Numbered from the stretch's first letter, positions 28,839-37,416 are shown. The stretch: 64,000 nt of DNA from Leucobacter komagatae (GCF_000834055.1 NZ_JXSQ01000002.1:186001-250000); one strand, 5' to 3'. Notes: generated by a model from the letters alone, not told the origin. A program made the numbers and translations.

Positions 28839-28856
28839 ATACCGGTATAACTATAC
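28839..28856. promoter_or_regulatory. overlapping palindromes between map and the XRE gene
   Basis: ATACCGGTAT (28839-28848) is a perfect palindrome and overlaps GTATA-AC-TATAC (28845-28856). On the minus strand TATAGT (28850-28855) is a good -10 box for map. The regulator would bind over the map promoter and just upstream of its own TAGAGT box (28863-28868). Confidence 0.55.
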
Positions 28857-28875
28857 AGGCGTTAGAGTTGAAACC

Positions 28876-29142
28876 ATGGTCAGACTGCCCCTTACGCAAG
28901 CAGAGGTCGCACGCGGGGAACGCCTCGGTGCGCTCCTTCGGCGGGCGCGCGGCCCGCGATCGATCCTCGAGGTCGCACTCAGCGCTGGCATCTCACCCGA
29001 GACGCTGAGAAAGATCGAATCCGGTAGGGTTGCCACCCCCGCGTTCACCACGATTGCGGCAGTTGCGAACACCCTCGAGCTCTCCCTCGACGAGCTCTGG
29101 TCGAGCATTGCGTCCGAGCATCGCCTCGCCCAACTCCACTAG
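28876..29142 (+). CDS. XRE-family helix-turn-helix regulator
   Basis: An 88-residue Cro/C1-type DNA-binding protein that is essentially one HTH domain: LGALLRRARGPRSILEVALS, then AGISPETLRKIESGRVATPA and AVANTLELSLDELW. There is no sensor domain. It diverges from map across 65 bp containing two overlapping palindromes, so it likely controls map and itself. TAGAGT ends seven bases before the ATG and there is no ribosome site, which suggests a leaderless transcript. Confidence 0.85.
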   Translation: MVRLPLTQAEVARGERLGALLRRARGPRSILEVALSAGISPETLRKIESGRVATPAFTTIAAVANTLELSLDELWSSIASEHRLAQLH

Positions 29143-29225
29143 GTGTAGTGTCCGTAGACGTTGTATGACCCGAACCCCGCGACACGAGGTCTCCGAATCG
29201 CACGCCTCATCATCGATGACGCCAG

Positions 29226-30338
29226 CTACATCCACTTCTTTCGCTTGAAGATCACGTGGAGTGTGACCGCGAGACCGACCATCGCCGCGAGTGCGAGCGG
29301 GTAGCCGAAACGCCAGTGGAGCTCGGGCATGGCGTCGAAGTTCATGCCGTAGATCGCACCGATGAGCGTAGGCGCGAACAGAATCGCCGCCCAGCCGGAG
29401 ATCTTCTTCATGTCCTCGTTCTGCCGCTGCGCGACGAGGGTTGCGTTGACGCTGAGGATCTGCGCGAGCGCCTCCCGCAACTCGAGCACCCGTGTCGTCA
29501 CCCGAGTGAGGTGATCGTCGACGTCTTGCAGGTAGGCGCGCAGCGACTCCTGAATCGCATAGCGCTCGAAACCCCCGCGTAGTGACGCAACGACGTCTTG
29601 TAGCGACGTTGTTGCGTGCTGCAGCTCAATGACCTCTTGGCTCAACCGATAGATCCGCTCGGTGACCGCAGAGTCGCCGCTGAACACCTGGGTCTCGATT
29701 TGCTCCTGGTCGACTCCGAGGCCGCGCAACACTGGCTGATACCCATCGACGATGGCGTCGAGCAGTCGGTAGAGCACCGCCTCCGGTCCGAGCCCAAGGA
29801 GATGGGCATCGTCCAGCAGTGTGAAGTCACCGTGGGCAACTGTGTCCCTGGAATTCTCGTAGAGGCGCCCAATCTCTTGACCGTCTATCCACCGGTCGTC
29901 TTGGCAGAGCACCGTGATCGCGTTGGGCCGCATCAGCACGTGGAACTCAGCAAAGTCGACGTCTTCGATGTCGTCGAGGTATCTCGCAGCCCTGACCACA
30001 AGAAAGACGACGTCGCCGTATCGTTCGAGCTTCGGACGCTGCCCGGCGTTGCGCAGATCCTCGACGAGCAGCGGGTGCAGCTCCCATGCTGCCGCGATGC
30101 TCTCGACGTCGTCGGCACTCGGCCGCGGGAAGACCGTTAGCACCATCCGGTTGGAATCCCCCGACGCAAATGCGAGCGAGTCGGCGACCGAAACGTGCTC
30201 CGGTGCCGGCGTGAGCTTGCCATCGATAACGTAGCGCGTCCGAGGTGACACGGTGCGCGGAGCGGAGTCACTCGCGCCTCGCTGTCGGAACATCGCTGCG
30301 CGGCGGGCGGAAGGGTGAGCACTTTGGCGATTCGTCAC
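29226..30338 (-). CDS. corA: CorA-type magnesium/cobalt transporter
   Basis: A pentameric inner-membrane channel for Mg2+ (also Co2+ or Ni2+). The large N-terminal cytoplasmic domain (RPSADDVESIAAAWELHPLL, FHVLMRPNAITVLCQDDRWI) precedes a long stalk helix and two C-terminal membrane helices. The invariant GMN selectivity motif is in AIYGMNFDAMPELHW, and the tail is basic (FKRKKWM). I chose the GTG at 30338 (370 aa) because GGAG lies six bases upstream; a TTG four codons earlier is possible but lies on the ribosome site. It stands alone, with no metal riboswitch seen upstream. Confidence 0.93.
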   Translation of the reverse strand: MTNRQSAHPSARRAAMFRQRGASDSAPRTVSPRTRYVIDGKLTPAPEHVSVADSLAFASGDSNRMVLTVFPRPSADDVESIAAAWELHPLLVEDLRNAGQRPKLERYGDVVFLVVRAARYLDDIEDVDFAEFHVLMRPNAITVLCQDDRWIDGQEIGRLYENSRDTVAHGDFTLLDDAHLLGLGPEAVLYRLLDAIVDGYQPVLRGLGVDQEQIETQVFSGDSAVTERIYRLSQEVIELQHATTSLQDVVASLRGGFERYAIQESLRAYLQDVDDHLTRVTTRVLELREALAQILSVNATLVAQRQNEDMKKISGWAAILFAPTLIGAIYGMNFDAMPELHWRFGYPLALAAMVGLAVTLHVIFKRKKWM

Positions 30339-30394
30339 AGCGTTCTCCAAGCTACGGGATGGGGTTACCTCACCCTAGCGAAGGTCCGCTGCGA

Positions 30395-31363
30395 TCAGGG
30401 GCCATGCTCGTCCGCAGCCGAAGCGCGAGCGAGTCGATCCGACCACGCTCGCATGTGCGCAACCGCGTCCGCAGGGCCGTGAACGACGAACGGAGCATCG
30501 AGCGCGCAGAGCGCAAAGGCGACCCAGTCCAGTGACTCGACAGCAATCTCTACCGTGCACTCCCCCTCGGAGCGAGGATCCACAACGCCATAGTGCGCGA
30601 TCCGCGCACGCACCTGATCCGCCGGCGCCCACACGGTCGCGCGCACGCGGTAGCGCGCGGGCACAGCCCCGAGCTGGCTCCGCACGAACTCGACGGGGTC
30701 TGCAAGGGGCAGGCTCCTCGGGGCGAAGCGTTTCCCCGTTCGGCGCGGCATACTGACGCGATCGATGCGGAACGTGCGCCAGTCGCCCCGCCCGAGATCC
30801 CACGCGACGAGGTACAGGCGATGCTCGACGCTCACGACCCGGTGCGGTTGCACGGTCCGCGTCGCGCGCTGCGACCGCTCGCTCTCGTAGCCAAACTCGA
30901 CAGTGTCGGAGTCGCGGCATGCGAGCGCAATCGTCGTGAGCGCCGACACGTCGGGGATGGTCGCGCCGTTGCTACTGCGTTCCCCCGCAACGTTCACGAG
31001 GCTGCCAACGCGCCCGCGGATCCGCGCCGGCAGCACCTGCACCAGCTTTGCCATCGCGCTGATCGCAGCGTCGGCGGACACCGGGTGGCTGCCGGTCGCG
31101 ACGTCGGCGAGCCCGAGCACCGCGGCGGCGGCCTCGTCCTCGTTGAGCACGAGCGGCGGCAGCACGACGCCAGCGCCGAGCTGATACCCACCGCCAGTGC
31201 CGCGGGCGGTGAGCACCGGGTAGCCGAGTTCTCTGAGCGCTTCGACGTCACGGCGGAGCGTCCTGCGGCTCACGCCGAGACGGTGCGCAAGCTCCTGCCC
31301 GCCCCAGTGGCGACGGCTGTGGAGGAGTCCGAGCAACTCGAGGATTCGCGTGCTGGTCGACAT
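30395..31363 (-). CDS. HTH/WYL-domain transcriptional regulator
   Basis: A 322-residue regulator. Residues 1-60 form a DeoR-like winged helix (ELLGLLHSRRHWGGQELAHR, LGVSRRTLRRDVEALRELGY). A WYL domain follows at about 135-215 (TVEFGYESERSQRATRTVQP, HRLYLVAWDLGRGDWRTFRI, DRV), then a C-terminal WCX extension. WYL regulators respond to nucleic-acid or nucleotide ligands and often govern nearby genes. It diverges from the ABC exporter pair at 31487, the natural candidate target. TAGGCT ends six bases before the ATG, compatible with a leaderless start, though GGAGG is also just upstream. Confidence 0.9.
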   Translation of the reverse strand: MSTSTRILELLGLLHSRRHWGGQELAHRLGVSRRTLRRDVEALRELGYPVLTARGTGGGYQLGAGVVLPPLVLNEDEAAAAVLGLADVATGSHPVSADAAISAMAKLVQVLPARIRGRVGSLVNVAGERSSNGATIPDVSALTTIALACRDSDTVEFGYESERSQRATRTVQPHRVVSVEHRLYLVAWDLGRGDWRTFRIDRVSMPRRTGKRFAPRSLPLADPVEFVRSQLGAVPARYRVRATVWAPADQVRARIAHYGVVDPRSEGECTVEIAVESLDWVAFALCALDAPFVVHGPADAVAHMRAWSDRLARASAADEHGP

Positions 31364-31486
31364 GCCTCCAGCCTAAGCAGATTGCGGCCACCGAGCGGCC
31401 GCATCTGCGTGGAGCCTTGGTGCATCGGCGGAGGCCGCTGGAGTCCTCCCCGATATAACGCACACAGGCAAGCAAAAGGAGCAGGC

Positions 31487-32391
31487 GTGACACACGCGAT
31501 CGAAGCAGAACGACTCGTGAAGCGGTTCGGCGAGCAGGTGGTGCTCGACGAGCTGAGCTTCTCCGTCGCCGAGGGGACCGTGCTCGGTGTTCTCGGCCCC
31601 AACGGTGCTGGCAAGACAACCGCGGTCAAAGCGGTGACCGGGCTCACCCGTCTCGACAGCGGCCAGGCACGAATCCTCGGCCGCTCGGTGCGCGACGAGT
31701 CGGATGCGGTGAAACAACTCACCGGCTTCTCCGGCCAGTTCGCCGCCGTTGACGAGGATCTCACCACCGCGGAAAACCTTGTCCTCGTTGGCCATCTATA
31801 CGGGCTCTCCCGGCAGGGTGCGCGCAGGCGTGCGGACGAGCTGATTCAGGCATTCGACATGGGTGCGTACGCGCGCAAGCGCGTTGGGCAGCACTCCGGC
31901 GGTATGCGGCGACGGGGCTCGACCCGTCAAGCAGGGTGAGCCTGTGGGAGATGATCACGGGTCTTGTCGCAGGCGGGATGACACTGCTGCTCACCACCCA
32001 GTACCTCGAGGAGGCCGACTCCCTCGCAGATCGGGTGCTCGTGATTTCGGAGGGCAGGGAGGTCGCGCTTGGCACCCCGGCAGAGCTGAAGGGCCGCCTC
32101 GGAGGCGACCGGGTGCGGGTGGACCTCGCCGACCCGCAGCGCGACGGTCGCGCTGCCGTCGCGGCGGTGAGTGGCGCCTTCGCGCGATCCGCACCTGAAC
32201 TCGACGCCGCAAGCGGCACCCTCACGTTTCGCGCACGGGATGCGGCGCGCGCCCTCGCGCCATGTGTCGGCGCGCTCGGCGACGCTGGCATCACGATCGC
32301 GGGAATATCCGTACAGCAGCCAACGCTCGACGACGTGTTCTTCACGCTCACCAGCGGTCACGGCACCACCCGCATAGCGAAGGAGGCGTAG
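31487..32391 (+). pseudogene. ABC exporter ATP-binding subunit with Walker B deleted
   Basis: A DrrA-type ABC ATPase. The first frame (GTG at 31487 after AAAGGAG) has Walker A GPNGAGKTT, the Q-loop region and the signature HSGGMRRR, then goes out of frame and stops at 31939. The second part resumes in another frame at GLDPSSRVSLWEMITG and runs through LLLTTQYLEEADSLADRVLV to the stop at 32391. Compared with relatives, about 22 residues carrying the Walker B LFLDEP segment are missing, roughly 67 bp. The junction CGACGGGGCTCGAC looks like recombination between the similar codons for RRRLDL and TTGLDP. The protein cannot hydrolyse ATP normally. The permease gene behind it is intact. Confidence 0.88.
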
Positions 32392-32393
32392 CC

Positions 32394-33185
32394 ATGCCCA
32401 TCGCAGCAAAGCTTGCGGCGCTCACTCACCGCAACGTGCTCAAGAGCCTACGAAACCCCGACATCGTGATCTTCGCGACCGCGGCCCCGGCGGCGTTCGC
32501 ACTCCTCTTCGCCTTCGTGTTCGGCAGCGCAATGGAGATGAGCGGCGGCGCGTACCGCGACTTCATCGTCGCTGGAATGCTCGTGCAGACGATCCTGCTC
32601 ACCTCAACGAACACCGGCATTGGCCTCGCGCTCGACAGCAAGCACGGCATGATGGATCGCTTCCGCTCGCTCCCCGTGAGCCCCGTCTCCGTCGTCACCG
32701 CCCGCGTGAACAGCGACCTCCTCGTCAACGTCGTCGTGGTGATCATCCTTGCGCTCGTCGGCCTCGCGATGGGGTGGCGGATCCGCACCGGGCCGCTCGA
32801 GGCAGCGGCAGGGTTCGGCCTCCTGCTGCTCTTCGCCTACGCGCTGTCGTGGGTGTCCGCGTGGATCGGGCTGAAGGTCCGCTCACCGGAGGTGCTGTCG
32901 AACGTGTCGATGCTCGTCACGCTGCCGCTCGCGTTCGTCTCGACAGCGTTCGTTCCAACCGAGGGAATGCCGCGGCCGATGCGCGCGGCGGCCGAGTGGA
33001 ACCCAGTCTCCGCCGTGGTCACCGGTGTGCGCAACCTCTTCGGGAACGTGCCGGAGGCCTCCCCGACGAGCGACGTGCTCCCGCTGCAGTACCCGGTGAT
33101 TGCCGGTCTGCTCGCCATCCTCGCAACGCTCGCGATCTTCGTGCCGCTCGCCGCTCGGTCGTACGTGACGGCACACACCCGGTGA
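32394..33185 (+). CDS. ABC-2 type exporter, permease subunit (DrrB-like)
   Basis: A 263-residue membrane protein with six hydrophobic segments. The N-terminus (LAALTHRNVLKSLRNPDIVI) and the block MMDRFRSLPVSPVSVVTARV are typical of daunorubicin-type DrrB permeases, as is NVSMLVTLPLAFVSTAFVPT. AAGGAGG lies eight bases before the ATG at 32394, and the ATPase stop is two bases upstream, so the two genes form one operon. With its own ATPase gene broken, the permease would need another ATPase or be idle. The divergent WYL regulator probably controls the pair. Confidence 0.9.
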   Translation: MPIAAKLAALTHRNVLKSLRNPDIVIFATAAPAAFALLFAFVFGSAMEMSGGAYRDFIVAGMLVQTILLTSTNTGIGLALDSKHGMMDRFRSLPVSPVSVVTARVNSDLLVNVVVVIILALVGLAMGWRIRTGPLEAAAGFGLLLLFAYALSWVSAWIGLKVRSPEVLSNVSMLVTLPLAFVSTAFVPTEGMPRPMRAAAEWNPVSAVVTGVRNLFGNVPEASPTSDVLPLQYPVIAGLLAILATLAIFVPLAARSYVTAHTR

Positions 33186-33233
33186 GGCGGCGGCCGCGCT
33201 GGGGGCGGTGACAGCCGCGCCGGACGCCCCGTG

Positions 33234-34256
33234 CTACGTGCTGCGTGCCGTCAACCAGTCGAGGAGCTCAGGCCAGGCCTGCTCCCCCGTGTTCCTTCGA
33301 AGCAGGCCGTGGTGGCCGATCCGCGCGACGCCAAGTTCATGCGGCGAATAGGTCTTGCGCTCGACGGGAGCGTTGACAAGGTTGTCAGTGAGCGCATCCA
33401 CCTGCGCCGGCGACCCCCACGGGTCATCCGTCGCGCCGATCGCCAGCACCGGCTGGCGCACCGCCGCCGCTCGCGACCCGGCCGCCATAGTCGGATCGTC
33501 GAAAAAGTAGCGCGGCAGCCGCGTCCACCTCCCCCACTCAAGCATCGCAGCCCCAGGAATATCCTCGCCGAGGCCGAGCCGTTTGCCAGGCATGTAGCCG
33601 AGCGTGCGGCTGAGCGGTGGGCCGAGCACGTTGAGGATCACACGCACTTTCATCCGCTCGCTTGCCCGCTCGATCTGCTTCGTCGTGGCGATGTGCGAGG
33701 AGACGATGGCGAACCGTTCCAACTGTTCAGCCCCGTAGCCGAGCGTCAACGCGTGGCCGCCAACGCTGTGCCCGATCGCGGTCGCTGGGATGCCTGGAAA
33801 CCGTTGCGCCACCCATTCGGCGACGGCGGGAACGTCGGTCGCCATCCAATCGCGCATGCGTGTGCGCCTGAACTCGCGCGGGGTCCCCGACTCGCACGTG
33901 CCTCGGTAGTCGTAGGTGACAGCCGCCAGTCCCCTGCCCGTGATGAACTCGGCAAGGGCCCGATAGAAGCGGCCGGGCGTCGCGGTTGCCGGGTGCACGG
34001 TGACGACGCCGGCTGGCGCCGCGTTGTGCTCCCCGCGCTGCTCCGCGTTTTGCTCACCGGCGGGAAGCCACACTGTGGCGGCGATCACGTCAGCGCCGAC
34101 TGCGATCGAGACGGGCTCGCTCGTTGCCGCCCCGGCCGCGTTGCCCGCTGCGGAGGGAGTCGGTGCGGGGTTCGTTGCTGCGGAATTGCCAGTCGCGGAG
34201 TTCGTTGCTGCGGACGTCGTTGATGCGGACTTCATTGATGCGGAGTGGCTGCGCAT
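33234..34256 (-). CDS. alpha/beta hydrolase
   Basis: A serine hydrolase fold of 340 residues. The nucleophile elbow is GHSVGGH (about residues 162-168); the acid is probably Asp in AIGATDDPWGS and the base His in RIGHHGL. An oxyanion region lies in VVTVHPATATPGRFYRALAE. Substrate unknown; the type resembles short esterase-like proteins annotated only by fold. Residues 1-45 are low-complexity (Ser/Ala/Thr/Asn) and come from a 15-bp tandem repeat. The ATG at 34256 has no ribosome site, but TACCAT ends seven bases upstream, supporting a leaderless start there. It is convergent with the ABC permease. Confidence 0.82.
   Translation of the reverse strand: MRSHSASMKSASTTSAATNSATGNSAATNPAPTPSAAGNAAGAATSEPVSIAVGADVIAATVWLPAGEQNAEQRGEHNAAPAGVVTVHPATATPGRFYRALAEFITGRGLAAVTYDYRGTCESGTPREFRRTRMRDWMATDVPAVAEWVAQRFPGIPATAIGHSVGGHALTLGYGAEQLERFAIVSSHIATTKQIERASERMKVRVILNVLGPPLSRTLGYMPGKRLGLGEDIPGAAMLEWGRWTRLPRYFFDDPTMAAGSRAAAVRQPVLAIGATDDPWGSPAQVDALTDNLVNAPVERKTYSPHELGVARIGHHGLLRRNTGEQAWPELLDWLTARST
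34170..34244. repeat. five 15-bp tandem repeats in a hydrolase N-terminus
   Basis: Five 15-bp units (residues 5-29) follow TCCGCA-NNN-NNN-NNN with mild divergence, encoding SASMK, SASTT, SAATN, SATGN and SAATN. The unit keeps the reading frame. Confidence 0.75.
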
Positions 34257-34472
34257 GCGAACAATGGTAGGCGGAGCCTCGGAAATACGCGAGCGCTACC
34301 CCGCGGTGATCCTGAGGCCGCGACCGTGCGCCAGCGGACAGCCAGTGGCCGTTGAGCCGTGCAGAGTGGAGGAAGACCAAGCCGGTCGCTCCCCCGTCAC
34401 ACAAAGGCGCGCCACGGCCACCGCCACGGGGCGCGCGCTCGGCGATCCACCCCGCACACCTAGGAGCCACTC

Positions 34473-35309
34473 ATGACCACAGTCCTCGTCACCGGCGCAA
34501 CCGGAACCATCGGCAGGCACTTCGCGCAGCACCTCCTTGCGATGGGCGCGAGCGTACGCTGCCTGACGCGCGACCGTAATCGCGCAGACCTCCCAAGCGG
34601 TGTTGAGATCGCCGAGGGCGATCTTCGCGACCCGGGCTCGCTCGGCCCGGCATGTGAGGGTGTCGACGCCGCCCACCTCATCACCTTCGCAGGCGACGAC
34701 TACGCCCCGATCGAGGACGGCGAGGCGATCGTCTCGAGTCTCGCCCAAGCTGGGGCCACGCGCGTCACGCTGCTCGTCGGCGATTCCGAGGAGTCACCTC
34801 TCGAGCGTGCCGCCAAACGCAGCGACCTCGAATGGACCGCACTCATCCCCGTCGAATTCATGGCCAACATGCTCGATTGGGCGGCGGGGGCGAGACTTGG
34901 GCGCGTCGAAGAAGGATTCGCCGACGTCCCCAGCACGGTCGTGCACGAATCCGACGTCGCCAGCGTCGCCGCCCACGTCTTGCTGCGCGGCGGCGAACAC
35001 GAGCAGGCATTGTGGATCACCGGCCCGGAGGCCCTCACCGTCCGCGAGCGGGTCAGGATCATCGCGGAGGCGACGGGTAACCCCCTCACACTCATTGCGT
35101 TGAGCGAGGCGGAGGTGCAGCGCCGGTGGCGCGAATACGGGTATTCGGAAGACGACATCAGCTACATGACTGGCGTGAAGACTGAGCCGCCGCTCGCTTC
35201 CACGGTTCCGACCGACACCGTGCACCGTGTGACGGGTCGGGCGCCGCACACGTTCAGTGCGTGGGCCGAGGAGCACGTGCGCGAGTTCATGCCCGCCTCA
35301 CGCGACTAA
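34473..35309 (+). CDS. NmrA-like atypical short-chain dehydrogenase
   Basis: A 278-residue protein with an N-terminal Rossmann motif VLVTGATGTIGRHFAQHL and an NmrA/SDR-a5-like body (EIAEGDLRDPGSLGPACEGV). The catalytic YxxxK is not evident, so it may be a redox sensor or quinone/azo reductase rather than a classical dehydrogenase. The last 90 residues (LTVRERVRIIAEATGNPLTL, then WREYGYSEDDISYMTG) match other actinobacterial NAD(P)-binding proteins of this type. GGAG lies seven bases before the ATG. Its end overlaps the small convergent gene by 12 bp. Confidence 0.85.
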   Translation: MTTVLVTGATGTIGRHFAQHLLAMGASVRCLTRDRNRADLPSGVEIAEGDLRDPGSLGPACEGVDAAHLITFAGDDYAPIEDGEAIVSSLAQAGATRVTLLVGDSEESPLERAAKRSDLEWTALIPVEFMANMLDWAAGARLGRVEEGFADVPSTVVHESDVASVAAHVLLRGGEHEQALWITGPEALTVRERVRIIAEATGNPLTLIALSEAEVQRRWREYGYSEDDISYMTGVKTEPPLASTVPTDTVHRVTGRAPHTFSAWAEEHVREFMPASRD

Positions 35310-35540
35310 CCCGTACTGCGTTTGCATCGTGCCGATCACCAGCTGGTGCGCCCCACCCTCGCCATCGTTGAGAGCGATTGCCCGTCTGGTGAGAGCTTCG
35401 GTTGCAGCCAGATCATCCGCGAGGCCGTCGACGACGAAGCTTCCGTTGGGAAGGATCCGTGATCGCGTGATGGCGAGCGCATCAAATGCCTGGCTCCCAA
35501 GCGGGTCCTTCTCGGTGCCTCGCCGGTGCGCCACAGGCAT
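35298..35540 (-). CDS. small hypothetical protein in the TetR operon
   Basis: An 80-residue protein beginning MPVAHRRGTEKDPLGSQAFD and ending IGTMQTQYGLVA. I recognise no family. It looks real because AGGAGTGAGGG precedes the ATG at 35540, it begins seven bases after the TetR stop on the same strand, and its composition is protein-like rather than Arg/Pro-rich as in the non-coding frames here. Being co-transcribed with the TetR gene, it would share its autoregulation. Confidence 0.5.
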   Translation of the reverse strand: MPVAHRRGTEKDPLGSQAFDALAITRSRILPNGSFVVDGLADDLAATEALTRRAIALNDGEGGAHQLVIGTMQTQYGLVA

Positions 35541-35547
35541 CGTTCCC

Positions 35548-36165
35548 TCACTCCTGTCCCCGGGCCCGAACCACCCCCCGCAGGTAGCTCGCAACCACGG
35601 GCGTAACCGGCGACGAAGTGTCCCCCGCGACCACGCGATGCGCGAGCAGGGCCTCCGCTAGCGCGAGGAGCTCCGCTGCGCGGGCACTCGCATCCTCCAC
35701 GCCCAGCCCGACGAGGGCCTCTCCAACGACGCTCACGCTCTGCTGCTGCACTGGCGACCTGGAAGAGAGCAAAGCATGCAACGGGTCGCTTCTGTCCAGT
35801 TCAAGCAGCAGTGCGTACCGCGTGCGCATTTCGACAGCGCGAGAGGCAAACGTCTCTACGAGCCCCGCTATCGCAGTGGCGAAGTCGTCGACGGTCAGAC
35901 CGCTCGCGCTCCCGAGCGACGAACGGACGGACCTGGCTGCCTCCTCCGACTCGGCGATTGAGCGTTCTGCGAGCGCCCGAACGATCAGCTCGATCAGCGC
36001 GCTCCTCGTCGGGACGTAGTACGAACTCGATCCCTGCGCGAGACCCGCCTCACTGTCAACCGCGCGATGTGTTAGGGCACGCAGGCCGTCGCGGGCAATA
36101 ATGCGCATGCCCGCGCCGGCAATGATTGTGCGGCGCTCAGGCCCGCTCGCTTCTCGTTTTCCCAC
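35548..36165 (-). CDS. TetR-family repressor of the adjacent FAD monooxygenase
   Basis: A 205-residue regulator with an N-terminal HTH (GMRIIARDGLRALTHRAVDS, then AGLAQGSSSYYVPTRSALIE) and a helical ligand domain. The start is GTG at 36165. TAAAGT (36172-36177) ends six bases upstream and no ribosome site exists, which implies a leaderless transcript. It diverges from the FAD monooxygenase gene across 65 bp carrying two related operators, so it very likely represses that gene and itself. The ligand is unknown and is probably an aromatic or other substrate of the monooxygenase. Confidence 0.9.
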   Translation of the reverse strand: MGKREASGPERRTIIAGAGMRIIARDGLRALTHRAVDSEAGLAQGSSSYYVPTRSALIELIVRALAERSIAESEEAARSVRSSLGSASGLTVDDFATAIAGLVETFASRAVEMRTRYALLLELDRSDPLHALLSSRSPVQQQSVSVVGEALVGLGVEDASARAAELLALAEALLAHRVVAGDTSSPVTPVVASYLRGVVRARGQE

Positions 36166-36173
36166 AGCACAAC

Positions 36174-36219
36174 TTTACATCCGTAGAGGCTGCGCACATA
36201 ATGGTCACTACAACTGTAG
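36174..36219. promoter_or_regulatory. monooxygenase promoter with two TetR operators
   Basis: Plus-strand promoter: -35 TTTACA (36174-36179), 17-bp spacer, -10 CATAAT (36197-36202). Two related half-palindromes occur: TTAC-ATCC-GTAG (36175-36186), over this -35 and the divergent tetR -10, and CTAC-AACT-GTAG (36208-36219) at the expected start point. They are 33 bp apart, about three helical turns. Confidence 0.7.
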
Positions 36220-36230
36220 AAGGAGATGGC

Positions 36231-37394
36231 ATGCGGGTGGGAATCATCGGGGCTGGAATCGGCGGGCTGTGCGCGGCCGTTGGGCTTCACCGGGCCGGAG
36301 CCGAGGTAACCGTATTCGAACAGGCGCCGAGCGTGCGCGCTGGCGGTTCGGGCATCTCAGTGTTCGGCAATGGTCTCCGAGCGCTTGACGCGATAGGCGT
36401 TGGTGACGTGTTCCGTGAAATCTCCTCGTCGGAGGCGGCGAGATTCACCGGCGGGCAGCGCCGACCGGATGGGGCCTGGCTCAAGACGTTCCCCGCGGAT
36501 GCCATTACCGAGCTGCGCGTGGTCGATCGAGAACCTCTTCACGAGATCCTCCTCTCGCCGCTGCCAGGCAGCGCCGTACGAACCGAGGCCAAGGTCACCG
36601 CTGTCTCCCCCGCCGGCAGCGTTTCCTGGAGCGACGGGAGCGGTGCGCAGCAGAGTGAGGACTTCGACCTGGTGATCGCCGCGGACGGCATCGGCAGTCG
36701 CGTGCGGCGATCGTTCCAGAGCGATCCGGGCATCGCCTACTCAGGGTATTCCGCCTGGCGCGGGATCACCCGACACCCGATCGATCTCGACGGTGAGGCG
36801 GGCGAGACTTGGGGCACGCGGAAGCGGTTTGGCATCGTGCCACTCAAGGGTGGTTACGTGTATTGGTTTGCTGTCCTCAGCGTCGCCGAGGGGCACCGTT
36901 TCGCCGACAATCACGCCGCCCTCAGGGAGCACTTCGGCGGGTGGCATGCGCCCATCGCGGAGCTCATTGAGGCGACGGACGCAGATCGCATCGGGTACCA
37001 GCCGATCAGCGACCTTGGCGGGCGCCTTCCCAGCTACACACGTGGCCGCATCGCACTGCTCGGGGACGCGGCTCACGCAATGACGCCTAACCTCGGCCAG
37101 GGTGGCGGGCAGGCGATGGAAGACGCAGCGACCATCACAGCCCTCCTCGCGCCGATAGCGGGCTCGCAAGCTGCGCCCGAACGTGCAGTCGCTGACGCCC
37201 TCACACGCTACGACAAGCTCCGCGTGAAACGCACACAATCGATCGCGGCGCGCTCGCGCGTCGGCGGCCAGCTGGCCCACGCGCCGGGCAAGGGTCTCAC
37301 TGGAGCGCGCGATTTGCTACTCAAGGCCACACCGACAGCTGCGCTCAGAAAGCAACTTACGTCGATCCAAGGTTGGCGGCCGCCCAGCTCATAG
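36231..37394 (+). CDS. FAD-dependent monooxygenase (PHBH fold)
   Basis: A 387-residue class A flavoprotein hydroxylase. It has the FAD-binding GIIGAGIGGLCAAVGLHRAG at the N-terminus, the DG motif in LVIAADGIGSRVRR, and the second FAD motif GDAAHAMTPNLGQGGGQAME near residue 280. These enzymes use NAD(P)H and O2 to hydroxylate aromatic or polyketide-like compounds; substrate unknown. AAGGAG lies six bases before the ATG at 36231; an in-frame ATG at 36201 overlaps the -10 box and is rejected. It is divergent from, and probably repressed by, the TetR protein at 35548. Confidence 0.9.
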   Translation: MRVGIIGAGIGGLCAAVGLHRAGAEVTVFEQAPSVRAGGSGISVFGNGLRALDAIGVGDVFREISSSEAARFTGGQRRPDGAWLKTFPADAITELRVVDREPLHEILLSPLPGSAVRTEAKVTAVSPAGSVSWSDGSGAQQSEDFDLVIAADGIGSRVRRSFQSDPGIAYSGYSAWRGITRHPIDLDGEAGETWGTRKRFGIVPLKGGYVYWFAVLSVAEGHRFADNHAALREHFGGWHAPIAELIEATDADRIGYQPISDLGGRLPSYTRGRIALLGDAAHAMTPNLGQGGGQAMEDAATITALLAPIAGSQAAPERAVADALTRYDKLRVKRTQSIAARSRVGGQLAHAPGKGLTGARDLLLKATPTAALRKQLTSIQGWRPPSS

Positions 37395-37416
37395 TCGAAG
37401 CGGCCAATGCGGGTCG

